Shown one piece after another: positions 10,006 through 19,590 of a stretch of 37,983 bases of DNA (its first letter is position 1; every line of letters begins with the position of its first letter). Position numbers and translations under genes: made by a program. Origin of the DNA: Rhodospirillaceae bacterium (GTDB taxonomy: Bacteria > Pseudomonadota > Gammaproteobacteria > Steroidobacterales > Rariloculaceae); NCBI GenBank assembly GCA_024640695.1, contig JAHEEM010000010.1, forward strand, positions 1-37,983. Reading direction: 5' to 3'. The notes under the pieces are model-generated. The model did not search any database. It was not told the DNA's origin and was given only the letters and a program-made list of their open reading frames with translations.

Positions 10006-11055
10006 ATGACGCGGCGTTCGGCGTGCTTGCTGATGATGTGGGCGATACCTATGGCCGCGGCTCCCCAACCAGCGGTCATCAGCGTAGCCGCGACAGGCGA
10101 CATCATGCTTGGCACGGACTACCCCGAGAACCGTCTCCCCGACGATGACGGCATTGGATTTCTGCGAGCAATAAGTCCAGTGCTGCAGGCAGCCGATATC
10201 GCAATCGGCAATCTGGAAGGCGTCATCCTAGAGGGCATCGAGCCGGCGAAATCTTGCGAGAACCCGCAAGCTTGCTTCCTGTTTCGCTCACCGCCCCGCT
10301 ATGCGGGCTATCTGCGCGATGCCGGTTACGACATCATGAGTCTCGCCAACAACCACGCCAGAGATTTCGGCGAGGACGGTCGCACAGCGACGATGGGGAT
10401 TCTGGACGAGTATGGCTTGAAGCATTCGGGCCGCCGCGGAGATATCGCGACCTGGGTACAGGCGCAGCTCCGCTTCGCCTTCATTGCTTTCTCGCCGACG
10501 CTGGAGTCCTATCTGCTCAATGATATTCCGACCGCTGTCGAGGAGGTTGCGGCACTGGCCGTGAGTCACGACATTGTGATCGTCTCCTTCCACGGCGGCG
10601 CAGAGGGCCGCGACGCGATGCGGCTGCCTTTCGAGGAGGAGTTCTACTTCGGCGAAACGCGTGGCGAGGTCGTTCGCTTTGCACACGCGGTCATCGACGC
10701 CGGTGCGGACCTCGTGATCGGGCACGGGCCACACGTTCCTCGCGCGATAGAGCTCTATCGCGACCGCTTGATTGCCTATAGCCTCGGCAACTTCGCAACG
10801 TATTACGGCGTGAGCGTCGCCGGCAATGCCGGCCTCGCGCCGATACTCGTAACCGAGCTGTTGCCTGACGGCCGCTTCCGCGCGGGTCGGATTCACTCAG
10901 CGATTCAGATCCGACCGAACGGTCCTGCCTGGGACGCGAAACAAACCGTTTACGGGCTTATCCGCGAGTTGACCGAAGAAACGTTCGGAGCGGAGCTGTT
11001 CGAGTTTTCTGACGACGGCTCGTTCGTCCCGGGGCTGCGCGCTCTAGCGCAGTAA
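10006..11055 (+). CDS. CapA family protein (poly-gamma-glutamate capsule-type metallophosphatase fold)
   Basis: ATGDIMLGTDYP, GNLEGVI, LANNHARDFGEDG, VVSFHGGAEG, IGHGPHVPRAIELYRDRLIAYSLGNF. Confidence 0.92.
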   Translation: MTRRSACLLMMWAIPMAAAPQPAVISVAATGDIMLGTDYPENRLPDDDGIGFLRAISPVLQAADIAIGNLEGVILEGIEPAKSCENPQACFLFRSPPRYAGYLRDAGYDIMSLANNHARDFGEDGRTATMGILDEYGLKHSGRRGDIATWVQAQLRFAFIAFSPTLESYLLNDIPTAVEEVAALAVSHDIVIVSFHGGAEGRDAMRLPFEEEFYFGETRGEVVRFAHAVIDAGADLVIGHGPHVPRAIELYRDRLIAYSLGNFATYYGVSVAGNAGLAPILVTELLPDGRFRAGRIHSAIQIRPNGPAWDAKQTVYGLIRELTEETFGAELFEFSDDGSFVPGLRALAQ

Positions 11056-11067
11056 GTCGGAGCGCAC

Positions 11068-12411
11068 TCAGTCCTCGGCCATAACCTGACGAAAGTCGAC
11101 GCCGAGCGAGCGCAACTTGCGATAAAGGTGGGTACGCTCCATGCCGACGCGCTTCGCAAGCTGGCCGACCTTACCTCCGCACAGCAGCAGCTGTTGCTGC
11201 AGATAAGCGCGCTCGAAGTGCTGGCGAGCCTCGCGCAGCGGCATTGCGAGCAGATCTTGCTGCACGAGCAGGTCCCTGCTTGGCGCCTCCGTCGACAGCT
11301 CTGCCTCAACCTCGTCCAGGCCGATCTCCTCATCCGAGCCGAGCATCAGGAGCCGGCGGACCATCTTCCTGAGCTCAGCGACGTTACCGGGCCATGGATA
11401 GTTGCGCAGCCGATTCTGCGCCGCGACGCTGAAGCGCCTCAACGGCAGATTTTCAGAGTCCACGAGCGTCTCGACTTGATAACGCAGCAGCTCCGGCACG
11501 TCCTCGGCATACTCACGCAGCGGCGGAATCCTGATGACGACGGCGCCCAGATGGGCAAGCAGGACGCGCCGGAAATCCTGACTGCCTTGGTCGAATACCG
11601 GTGGAGCGCTGCTGATGATTCGCACGTTGAGCTTTCGATCGGCATGGCTGCCCTCCAGCCGGTACTGCCCGTCCTCCAGGGTGGTCAACAGTAGATTCTG
11701 AATCTCGGGAGAGCTTTCGTCGATGTCATTGAGGAACAGTGTGCCGCCCTGAGCCTGCTCGATGGCACCGGGCTTATCGACATCGCCGAGGAGGCGCCGC
11801 CGCCCGTCGGCTGCATCGAGGGAGCTGCCCGTGACCTCAACGAAAGGATCTTGCGAACGGCTGCTCAAGCTGGCGAGATAGCGCGCAAAGACTTCCCGCC
11901 CGCTGCCTTGCTCGCCCGTAATTAAGACGTGCATGTCATGCTGGGCGATCTTGGCGACTTGATCGCGCAGGCTCTTGATCGTATCGCTCTTGCCAACGGG
12001 CGTGACCATCGGCGGCAGCAGCTTGCGGCGCTGCTCGCCTGCCTGTTGCTGTGCCAACGCCTTCTCCACGGTCTGCAGAAGCTTGGCCAGCGAGACTGGC
12101 TTCTCCATGAAGTCGATCGCGCCCAGGCGCGTCGCTTCCACAGCGGTATCCACAGTGCCGTGGCCGGACATCATGACCACCGAGACGAGTTCGCCGGCCG
12201 CGGACCACTCACGCAGCAGCGTGATGCCGTCGGTATCCGGCATCCAGATGTCTAACAGAACCAAGTCGAGGTGCTGGGACTCATAGATCGCCCGAGCCGC
12301 CTCGGCATTCTCTGCCGTAACGACCTCGTAGCCCTCCTCGGAGAGGATCTCCTCGAGAAGCTCCCGAATGTTCGACTCGTCGTCGACGATCAAGATACGA
12401 GCAGTCTTCAC
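11068..12411 (-). CDS. NtrX-like response regulator: REC + degenerate sigma54-interaction AAA+ + Fis-type HTH
   Basis: ILIVDDESNIRELL, LLDIWMPDTDG, GEQGSGRE, GGTLFLNDIDE, C-terminal HFERAYLQQQLLLCGGKVGQLAKRVGMERTHLYRKLRSLG. Confidence 0.93.
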   Translation of the reverse strand: MKTARILIVDDESNIRELLEEILSEEGYEVVTAENAEAARAIYESQHLDLVLLDIWMPDTDGITLLREWSAAGELVSVVMMSGHGTVDTAVEATRLGAIDFMEKPVSLAKLLQTVEKALAQQQAGEQRRKLLPPMVTPVGKSDTIKSLRDQVAKIAQHDMHVLITGEQGSGREVFARYLASLSSRSQDPFVEVTGSSLDAADGRRRLLGDVDKPGAIEQAQGGTLFLNDIDESSPEIQNLLLTTLEDGQYRLEGSHADRKLNVRIISSAPPVFDQGSQDFRRVLLAHLGAVVIRIPPLREYAEDVPELLRYQVETLVDSENLPLRRFSVAAQNRLRNYPWPGNVAELRKMVRRLLMLGSDEEIGLDEVEAELSTEAPSRDLLVQQDLLAMPLREARQHFERAYLQQQLLLCGGKVGQLAKRVGMERTHLYRKLRSLGVDFRQVMAED

Positions 12412-14642
12412 GCGTGCTGCCTCCGCTTGTCCGGACGACCCACGAGCTCGAGCAGCGTGTCGCCGACCTTTCCTGAAATCGGTAACAGTATACTGATCAC
12501 AGCCCCACCCCGCTCCCCATTCTGCGCGCTGATCTGCCCACCGTGCTCCTCGATGAGTTTCTTCACGATCGCAAGCCCCAAACCAGTTCCCTTGGGCTTG
12601 CTCGTCACGTAGGGATCGAAGATCTGATCGACAATATCGGCCGAGAAGCCGGGGCCGTTATCTGCCACTCGGATCTCCACGACCGGCGTCTGGCCCGCGC
12701 TCAGGTATCGCGTCGATATCTCCAGCCGCTCGTCCTTCTGCCGCTCCATCGCTTCGAGCGCATTGCGGATCAAGTTATGCAGCACTTGCCGAATGCGCCC
12801 GGCATCAGCTTCGGCGAGTGGCAGACTAGAGTCTAGATCCAAGGTCAGCGAGAGAGGCAGCTCGCGGTGCAGGTACAGCTCCGCCACCTCACGGATGAGC
12901 TCGTTGAGATCGAAGCGGGTGATGTCCATATCGGGCGTGCGCGCATAGTCGCTGAAGGCATTGACCATCTCCTTCATAGCCTCCACCTGCTGGATGATCG
13001 TGTGGGTAGCCCGATCGAACAGTGCGGGGTCCTCAAGCTGTGCGGGCAGATAGCGGCGACGCAGCCGCTCGGCGGACAATTGGATCGGTGTCAGCGGGTT
13101 CTTGATCTCGTGTGCGAGGCGCCTGGCGACCTCACCCCAGGCCGCATCTCGTTGCGCCTGCAGCAGCGCCGTGATGTCGTCAAAGACGATGACATAGCCG
13201 CCGAGATCTTCATCCTCGGTCGACAAAGCCGTGCACGCGCACATCAGCACGCGGCGCCCCACCTCACCGCGCAGCACGATCTGCTCACGCCACTCGTAGT
13301 CACCCTCATCGAGGTGAGATCGCGCGACTGCGAGGAACTGCGACAGCAGCGGTCGTGTCGTCGCAAGATCGAGCAGTGACTCGCCGATGTGTGCGCCAAG
13401 CTCAACGCCAAGAATCGCGCCCGCGGCCTGATTGGCGGTCCTGATCCGCAGATTGGGCTCAAGCGATACCACACCGGTCGATAGGCGTGCGAGTATTAGC
13501 TCGAGCTTGCGACGCTCGCTCTCGACCGCCTGCTGGCTCTGGCGAGTCTCCTCGCGGGCATCGAAGAGCCGATGAGTCATGTCGTTGAAGGAGTTCACGA
13601 GGAAACCGATTTCGTCCCGTGCCGGCAGCGGCAGCTGCGTCTCGAAATCTCCACGCGCTACCGCGCGAGTCCCGGCCATGAGCTGCTGTATCGGCACGAC
13701 GAGGCGGCGAGCGGAAAAGAACGCGGCGTAAACCGCCGCGAGCAAAGTAATGAGCAGCACTAGACTCAGAGTCAGCGTGAAGCTGTATTTGAGCGCATTG
13801 CGCAGGTAGGCGAGTTCCCCATACTGGCTGACACTGGCCTCGACGAGATCGGCAAGTTCGCTGATTCGCGGCTCGACGCTGAAGCGGCCTCGCAATATCC
13901 GCGTCTCCGCGCTCTGCGCTCGAGAGGCCAGGTTGACCGCGGCTAGAATTTCGTATCCGCCCTCGGGTTGCGGCTCGAGCGTCACACAGCAGGCCTGAGT
14001 TTCGTCCTGGCGCAGCTGGAAAACGAGCTCGTCGGTCGGATATGCCGGAACGGCAGCCTCCGGACTCAAGGAACTCGTCGCAAGAATCTGCTTGTTCGCT
14101 CCGAAGATACTCAGCTCGAGTGCGCCAGTCTCGCGGCGCAACGCGCCTAGCTCACCGACCGTGTCGGCTCGTTGGCTGGCGGAAAGCCGCTGTGCCATGT
14201 CGCGCAGCTCGGCCAGATGCTCGACCATCTGCAGGTCCAGGGCCGTGCGGCTTAGCTCCAGCGCGTTGTCGAGGCCCTGCGCGACGTCGACATCGAACCA
14301 ACTATCGATGCCGCGGTTGATGAATTGCACCGCGAACGTATAGACAATGAGCACCGGCGTGACCGTGAGCACAACTAACAAGGTCATCATGCGTACCTTC
14401 AGACGCGAGCCCGGCACGTGGCGCCGATAGTCCCGCACGAGGCGTATGAAATTGCCCACGATCAGCAACAGCAGGACGCCGATGCCAATAGCGTTGATCA
14501 GCAGAATCCATGCTTGCAGCCGGCCGAAGTCGTCGGAGTTCTGCGCCACTTGTGAGAACAGCAGTAGCGCGGAGAGCCACAGGAGCGTTCCAAAGATTAG
14601 CGCCGCCGTATAGGCGGCGCGCTTTAGTCGCCCAGCGGCCAT
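12408..14642 (-). CDS. NtrY-like membrane sensor histidine kinase
   Basis: TM segments, HAMP, PAS-like, RRLAHEIKNPLTPIQLSAERLRRRY, NLIRNALEAM, DNGPGFS, GTGLGLAIVKKL; ATGA overlap with ntrX-like gene. Confidence 0.95.
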   Translation of the reverse strand: MAAGRLKRAAYTAALIFGTLLWLSALLLFSQVAQNSDDFGRLQAWILLINAIGIGVLLLLIVGNFIRLVRDYRRHVPGSRLKVRMMTLLVVLTVTPVLIVYTFAVQFINRGIDSWFDVDVAQGLDNALELSRTALDLQMVEHLAELRDMAQRLSASQRADTVGELGALRRETGALELSIFGANKQILATSSLSPEAAVPAYPTDELVFQLRQDETQACCVTLEPQPEGGYEILAAVNLASRAQSAETRILRGRFSVEPRISELADLVEASVSQYGELAYLRNALKYSFTLTLSLVLLITLLAAVYAAFFSARRLVVPIQQLMAGTRAVARGDFETQLPLPARDEIGFLVNSFNDMTHRLFDAREETRQSQQAVESERRKLELILARLSTGVVSLEPNLRIRTANQAAGAILGVELGAHIGESLLDLATTRPLLSQFLAVARSHLDEGDYEWREQIVLRGEVGRRVLMCACTALSTEDEDLGGYVIVFDDITALLQAQRDAAWGEVARRLAHEIKNPLTPIQLSAERLRRRYLPAQLEDPALFDRATHTIIQQVEAMKEMVNAFSDYARTPDMDITRFDLNELIREVAELYLHRELPLSLTLDLDSSLPLAEADAGRIRQVLHNLIRNALEAMERQKDERLEISTRYLSAGQTPVVEIRVADNGPGFSADIVDQIFDPYVTSKPKGTGLGLAIVKKLIEEHGGQISAQNGERGGAVISILLPISGKVGDTLLELVGRPDKRRQHA

Positions 14643-15250
14643 GCATACCACTCGCTGCGCAGGGACCAATCACGGCGCCAGAACGCTAACAGCTGCAGCG
14701 GCCCTGGAAAGTCCTCTGTGCTCAGGACTGTGCGGACACGGATCTCGTAAGATTCACCCGGCACTAGCAACGCCGCGTCGATGAGCGGCAAATGCGTTAC
14801 GCGACCCAGAAAATTCAGCGCCGAGAACAAATTTGCGAATGAGCTTTGCTCCCCACTATTGCTGTTGAGAACAAGGTAGCGCTCACTGAGCGCGTGGTAC
14901 TGAAGCTCGTAGGTTTGATGCAGCCCGGCCTCGGAACCGTCGAACCAGAAGCGTCGACTGCGCAGAAACTCCACCTCGACTTCGATCCGCAGCGCAACGC
15001 CCGCGTCAAGTGCCTCGCGCGCCTCCGTGGAGAGCCGATACTCGAGCCAGGCGTCGAGGTAGTAGACGCCGTCTTCGAGCTCAACGGCGGCGGAGCGAAC
15101 CTCGAAGCGTCCGGGGTCCTCCTCCTGTGCTGCCGCCGGCCCCGCGGCCAAGCCCAACCAGCAGCATATGAGGGCTAGCAACAACACCACAGGGCTGCGC
15201 TGGCGCTCGAACTCGTGCAGGGTGGCGGAGGGGTACACGGAAACTCGCAA
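14624..15250 (-). CDS. DUF4390 domain protein (secreted / periplasmic)
   Basis: Signal peptide; EVRSAAVELEDGVYYLDAWLEYRLS...AL..GV.L.I.VEVEFLRSR; typical position between rsmB and ntrY. Confidence 0.85.
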   Translation of the reverse strand: MRVSVYPSATLHEFERQRSPVVLLLALICCWLGLAAGPAAAQEEDPGRFEVRSAAVELEDGVYYLDAWLEYRLSTEAREALDAGVALRIEVEVEFLRSRRFWFDGSEAGLHQTYELQYHALSERYLVLNSNSGEQSSFANLFSALNFLGRVTHLPLIDAALLVPGESYEIRVRTVLSTEDFPGPLQLLAFWRRDWSLRSEWYAWPLGD

Positions 15251-15254
15251 TTAA

Positions 15255-16553
15255 TTAGCGTTTGTGGAGGCAAGCATAATAAAACCCATCCATATTCGCC
15301 TCCCCGGGCAGGATCTGCCGGCCGATCTCCGGACCCGCCGAGTCCGGCTCGACATCTTCTGTACCCGCTATAAACCCTGCAATCTGGACTTCATTCTCTT
15401 CCTTGGCAACGGTACATGTCGCATACAGCAACCGACCCCCCGGCGCGAGCAGCGGCCATAGGGCCCGCAACAGCCTCGCCTGCTGCTTGGCAATATTGGG
15501 AATGTCCTTAGGCCTGCGCAGGACCTTGATATCTGGGTGGCGGCGAATGACCCCCAGTGCACTGCAAGGCGCATCAAGAAGAATGCGCTCGAAGGGCCGA
15601 CCATCCCACCAACCGGCTGGCTCGCCCGCATCGCCAACCTGCGTCGTTGCGGCGAGCCCGAGGCGCAAGAAGTTCTTGGCTACTACGCTAAGACGCTGCC
15701 GGTCCCGGTCCAGCGCGACGAGCTCGGCGATCCCGGGGCAGGCTTCGAGTAGATGCGCGGCCTTCCCGCCCGGCGCCGCGCAGGCGTCGAGCACACGCTC
15801 TCCAGGCTGCGGCGCGAGCAAGGCCGCGGCGAGCTGCGCAGCGCCATCTTGAACGGAAACGATGCCTTCCTCATAGCCGGGAAGGCTCGCGGTCGGCCGC
15901 GGCTCCGCGAGCACCACGGCGCCCGCATCGCCACCGGCTGCTTCGGCCGCGATCCCCTCTGCCGCCAGCTGCTGTAAGTAATCAGCCCGGCTGGTACGCC
16001 GGACGTTGACTCTGAGCCACATCGGCGGCGGTCGATTGTTCGCGGCCACGATCTCACCCGCCTGTGCGGGCCAGTCGCGCTCAAGGAGATCGAGCAGCCA
16101 GCGCGGATGGCTCGAAACTGCCTGGCGATTTTGCTGCATTCGCGTCTGGAGTCCTTCGCGCTCGCGCAGGAATCGCCGCAGCACCGCATTGACGAGACCC
16201 TTGCCGCGGCTCGCGCCGATCAGCGTGCTAGCCTCCACGGTTGCCGCGACTGCGGCGTGATCGGGGATTCGCAGCCACTGCAGTTGGAACAATCCGACGC
16301 GCAGCAGAGCGGCAAGCTCGGTGTCTGTGCGTTTGAGCGGCCGGCTCAACAGCTGCTCAGCTTGCCATTGCAGCCGATGGTGCCAACGCAGCGAGCCGAA
16401 GGCGATCGCGCGCAGTAGCGCAGCATCGCGGGGATCCTCGAGAGATACGTCCTCCAGGGCCCGATCGAGCGACTCGCCGCGCGCGACGACGGCAGCGTTG
16501 ACCGTGGCGGCGAGTCCCCGCACTTGCGCACCGCGGTCCGCTCTAGCTGACAA
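15255..16553 (-). CDS. rsmB: 16S rRNA (cytosine-967-C5)-methyltransferase; start uncertain (TTG 16553 or GTG 16523)
   Basis: NusB-like N-domain; VLDACAAPGGKAAHLLE, LDAPCSALGVIRRHPDIK, LLYATCTVAKEENE. Confidence 0.95.
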   Translation of the reverse strand: MSARADRGAQVRGLAATVNAAVVARGESLDRALEDVSLEDPRDAALLRAIAFGSLRWHHRLQWQAEQLLSRPLKRTDTELAALLRVGLFQLQWLRIPDHAAVAATVEASTLIGASRGKGLVNAVLRRFLREREGLQTRMQQNRQAVSSHPRWLLDLLERDWPAQAGEIVAANNRPPPMWLRVNVRRTSRADYLQQLAAEGIAAEAAGGDAGAVVLAEPRPTASLPGYEEGIVSVQDGAAQLAAALLAPQPGERVLDACAAPGGKAAHLLEACPGIAELVALDRDRQRLSVVAKNFLRLGLAATTQVGDAGEPAGWWDGRPFERILLDAPCSALGVIRRHPDIKVLRRPKDIPNIAKQQARLLRALWPLLAPGGRLLYATCTVAKEENEVQIAGFIAGTEDVEPDSAGPEIGRQILPGEANMDGFYYACLHKR

Positions 16554-17493
16554 ATCGATGTCCGGCGAGCGAGTGGGCGTTGAGATAGGCTCGTGCCGAC
16601 ATGGGCCGCGAGCCTGGCGGCTGAAGCACATCGATGCGCAGCCTGCCATCTCCGGTCGCAACGACGATGCCCGCGGGATCGGCAGAGACAATCGCCCCCG
16701 GCTCGCCGGAGGCCGAGTCATCCAGCGCCTTTGCGCTCCAGAATCTCAGGATACGGCCGTCGTCGAGAACGCCTTCGGCGACGGGCCATGGATCGAAGGC
16801 GCGCACCTGCCTGGCCAGCGCGACGGCGGCGCTGCGCCAATCCAGGCGAGCCTGCTGCTTGGTGATTTTGGGCGCGTACGTCACCGCCGCCGCATCCTGC
16901 GGCTTAGGCTCTAGCGTGCCATCGAGAATTCTCGGCAGACTTGCCAGCAGCGCTTGCGCGCCGAGCACGGACAGCCGATCGTGAAGCTCCGCCGCAGTTT
17001 CCTCCGCGCCGATAGTGGCTGGCTCCTCTGCATAGACCGGGCCGGCATCCAGCCTGACCGCCATCTTCATGATGCTGATACCGGTCTGCGCATCCCCGGC
17101 CAAGATCGCATGCTGGATTGGCGCAGCACCGCGCCAGCGTGGCAATAACGAAGCGTGGATATTGACGGCGGCGATGCGCGGCCAATCGAGCAGCCACTGC
17201 GGCAAGAGTAGACCATAGGCCGCCACCACAAGGAGGTCGGGTCGGGCATCCCAGTCGCCAGGCGGCTCGGGGCTGGGCGGCAGTTTTGCCGGTTGATGCA
17301 CGCGCAACCCGTGCGCTTGGGCAAGTTGCTTCACGGGGCTCGTGGCGACACGGCGGCCGCGGCCGGCCCCGCGGTCCGGTTGAGTCAGCACGATCGGGAC
17401 GTCGTAACCGGCGTCGAGCAAGGCCTGCAACGCCGGGACGGCAAACTGCGGCGTGCCCGCAAAAACAATCGCTGCTGCCCGAGTCACGGGCAC
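16543..17493 (-). CDS. fmt: Methionyl-tRNA formyltransferase
   Basis: IVFAGTPQFAVPALQALL, VVAAYGLLLPQWLLDWPRIAAVNIHASLLPRWRGAAPIQHAILAGD. Confidence 0.97.
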   Translation of the reverse strand: MPVTRAAAIVFAGTPQFAVPALQALLDAGYDVPIVLTQPDRGAGRGRRVATSPVKQLAQAHGLRVHQPAKLPPSPEPPGDWDARPDLLVVAAYGLLLPQWLLDWPRIAAVNIHASLLPRWRGAAPIQHAILAGDAQTGISIMKMAVRLDAGPVYAEEPATIGAEETAAELHDRLSVLGAQALLASLPRILDGTLEPKPQDAAAVTYAPKITKQQARLDWRSAAVALARQVRAFDPWPVAEGVLDDGRILRFWSAKALDDSASGEPGAIVSADPAGIVVATGDGRLRIDVLQPPGSRPMSARAYLNAHSLAGHRFVS

Positions 17494-17559
17494 CTACCGG
17501 CCGGGCCCGGCGTCGGCGGAAAGGCGTTGCGGGTGGCGGTTAAAGACAGCGCGACTCAT
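17494..17559 (-). CDS. Possible 21-aa mini-ORF MSRAVFNRHPQRLSADAGPGR abutting the fmt GTG
   Basis: ATG 17559, TAG 17496-17494 immediately followed by fmt GTG 17493; only a weak SD. Confidence 0.2.
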   Translation of the reverse strand: MSRAVFNRHPQRLSADAGPGR

Positions 17560-17593
17560 AAATGATCTATTCTCGAGCGAGCTTCGGATCAAC

Positions 17594-18142
17594 TCAGATA
17601 ATCGGGACCGCCGGGCTCACGGTGTCGGACTCGCCATCACCCGAACCCTTCTTGGCTCTCTTGAGCGCCTTCTTTTTCAAACGATCGCGTTTGAGCGCCG
17701 ACAGGTAATCGACGAACAGCTTGCCCTCTAGATGATCCATTTCGTGCTGGATGCAGATTGCGAGAAGGCCTTCGGCCTCGACCTCGATGGACTCGCCGCG
17801 CTCGTTATGGGCGCGGACCTTGATGCGCTCGGCGCGGTCGACACTCTCGAAGACGTCGGGGACCGATAGACAGCCTTCCTCGTAGCTAACCGTACCCTCG
17901 GCAGTCAATATTTCCGGGTTGATCAGACAGATCGGCTCATTGCGCTCCTCGGACACATCGGCGACAAGCAATCTTCTGTGGACGTTGACCTGGGTTGCGG
18001 CGAGTCCTATCCCTGGCGCCGCGTACATTGTCTCGAGCATGTCCGCGACGAGCTGTGCCAGCGCAGCATCAAATTCCGTGACCGGTTTAGCGCGAATGCG
18101 CAGCCGCGGATCCGGGTACTCGAGAATTGCGAGGTGCGCCAT
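17594..18142 (-). CDS. def: Peptide deformylase
   Basis: [41 protein letters not shown]. Confidence 0.98.
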   Translation of the reverse strand: MAHLAILEYPDPRLRIRAKPVTEFDAALAQLVADMLETMYAAPGIGLAATQVNVHRRLLVADVSEERNEPICLINPEILTAEGTVSYEEGCLSVPDVFESVDRAERIKVRAHNERGESIEVEAEGLLAICIQHEMDHLEGKLFVDYLSALKRDRLKKKALKRAKKGSGDGESDTVSPAVPII

Positions 18143-18210
18143 TGTAGTTAGCCGGGGGTTTCGTGTATAACGCGTCGAAGTTAAGTTAACTATCTGAGTT
18201 TACAGGAATA

Positions 18211-18292
18211 GTCGTGCGCCTTCAGAAGCGAGATGGTGGGTATTCCGAGTACCCTTGGCGCACGGGGGATTATACCAGCCGGACTCTGAAGG
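18211..18292. other. Candidate structured element in the def/LysM divergent gap with two crossing pairings
   Basis: GTGCGCC 18214-18220 / GGCGCAC 18257-18263, enclosing GGGTA 18238-18242 / TACCC 18250-18254; alternative CCTTCAGA 18219-18226 / TCTGAAGG 18285-18292. Confidence 0.4.
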
Positions 18293-18337
18293 TGGTTTTG
18301 GGATACCTTTGACCCCTAAGTAAGGGAGCTTTGAGAC

Positions 18338-19522
18338 ATGTTCTACGCGTACCTGCCAACCCTGCGTCCCGTCATCCTCGCCGGGCTAGCCACATCGCTC
18401 CTAGGGATGGTCGCCGCCTGCAGCACGAGCCAGAGCCGCTTGGAGCAGCCCTCGACGGCAATTTCACAGCCCGTCGGGGACCTGCGACCCGCGGCGACTC
18501 AGCAAGCTTCCAACCCAGCCGTGACCCGGGCGGTCGGCCAGGTCACTCCCCCGCCCGTCCTCGTGAACCCTAGGCATCCCGACCGCTATGTGGTCGTCCC
18601 CGGGGATACGCTGTGGGATATCGCCAGCATGTTCCTGCAAGATCCGTGGTTCTGGCCGGAGATCTGGCAGATCAATCCGCAGGTCGCCAATCCGCATTTG
18701 ATCTACCCGGGCGACGTACTGTCGCTCGCGTACATCAACGGGCAGCCTGTGATCCAGATCGAGCGCGGCACAGCGGGCGTCACGCGGCTGTCGCCGCGCG
18801 TTCGCGCCGAACCGCTCGAGGACGCAATTCCAACAATTCCGTTCGAGACGCTGCGCGCGTTCGTGTCGCGTCCTACTATCATCGAGAGTAGCCAGATCGA
18901 GACGCTGCCCTATGTTTTTGCCCAGGACGAAGGCCTGATCGGCAGCGTCGGTGAGGACGTCTACGTTCGCGGCACAACGGCGCCGGCCGGCACCGTCTTC
19001 TCGCTGGTGCATCTCGGTGACCCTCTCGTAGATCCGGATGACGACGAAGTCATCGGTTATCAGGGCATCTATGTTGGCGAAGGGCGCGTCAGCCAGAGTG
19101 GGGATCCGTCGACGCTGTTGTTGACCGAGAGCGCACGCGAAGCGCTGGTCGGTGACTACTTGCTCACGGAAGATACCCAGACTTCGGCTAACTATTTTCC
19201 GCGCGCCCCCGAGCAGCAGGTTGACGGCAGCATCATCTCGGTCGTCGACGGCGTCTCGTTGATCGGCCAGTATCATGTCGTGGTCATCAATCGCGGCGCC
19301 CGCCACGGCCTCGAGCCGGGCCACGTGCTGCGAGCTTTCCGGGCCGGCCCTATCGTCACCGACAAAGTTGGCGGATCGCGACTCTTCGGTGAAAAAGTCC
19401 GCTTGCCGGACAAGCCCGCTGGTACGATGATGGTGTTCCGAATCTTCGACCGGATGAGTTATGCCTTGGTCATGGAGGCCACCAGCGAGATCCGGGTCCT
19501 GGATAAGGTACGCAACCCCTGA
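18338..19522 (+). CDS. LysM-domain (peptidoglycan-binding) lipoprotein-like protein
   Basis: Lipobox-like LLGMVAACS; LysM: YVVVPGDTLWDIASMFLQDPWFWPEIWQINPQVANPHLIYPGDVLSL. Confidence 0.92.
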   Translation: MFYAYLPTLRPVILAGLATSLLGMVAACSTSQSRLEQPSTAISQPVGDLRPAATQQASNPAVTRAVGQVTPPPVLVNPRHPDRYVVVPGDTLWDIASMFLQDPWFWPEIWQINPQVANPHLIYPGDVLSLAYINGQPVIQIERGTAGVTRLSPRVRAEPLEDAIPTIPFETLRAFVSRPTIIESSQIETLPYVFAQDEGLIGSVGEDVYVRGTTAPAGTVFSLVHLGDPLVDPDDDEVIGYQGIYVGEGRVSQSGDPSTLLLTESAREALVGDYLLTEDTQTSANYFPRAPEQQVDGSIISVVDGVSLIGQYHVVVINRGARHGLEPGHVLRAFRAGPIVTDKVGGSRLFGEKVRLPDKPAGTMMVFRIFDRMSYALVMEATSEIRVLDKVRNP

Positions 19523-19533
19523 TCGAAACTTCA

Positions 19534-19555
19534 CCAAGCCGCGTCTGCGGCTTGG
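19534..19555. terminator. Perfect 9-bp hairpin after the LysM gene (CCAAGCCGC-GTCT-GCGGCTTGG), no T-tract
   Basis: Direct inverted repeat in the LysM-dprA gap. Confidence 0.5.
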
Positions 19556-19590
19556 GCATGACTGCATAATCTTCACCCAGTGTCCGCGCC

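Noticed and set aside
18143-18190. Sigma70 promoter for def on the minus strand (TATACA -10-like)
   Set aside because: No convincing -35 at 16-18 bp spacing; not reported as a feature.
18214-18263. tRNA-like element: GTGCGCC...GGCGCAC acceptor-like stem plus a 5-bp/7-nt T-arm-like hairpin
   Set aside because: Only 50 nt long, TT between the arms, loop TTCCGAG does not fit TTCRANY, no anticodon arm or CCA. Kept only as a generic structured element.
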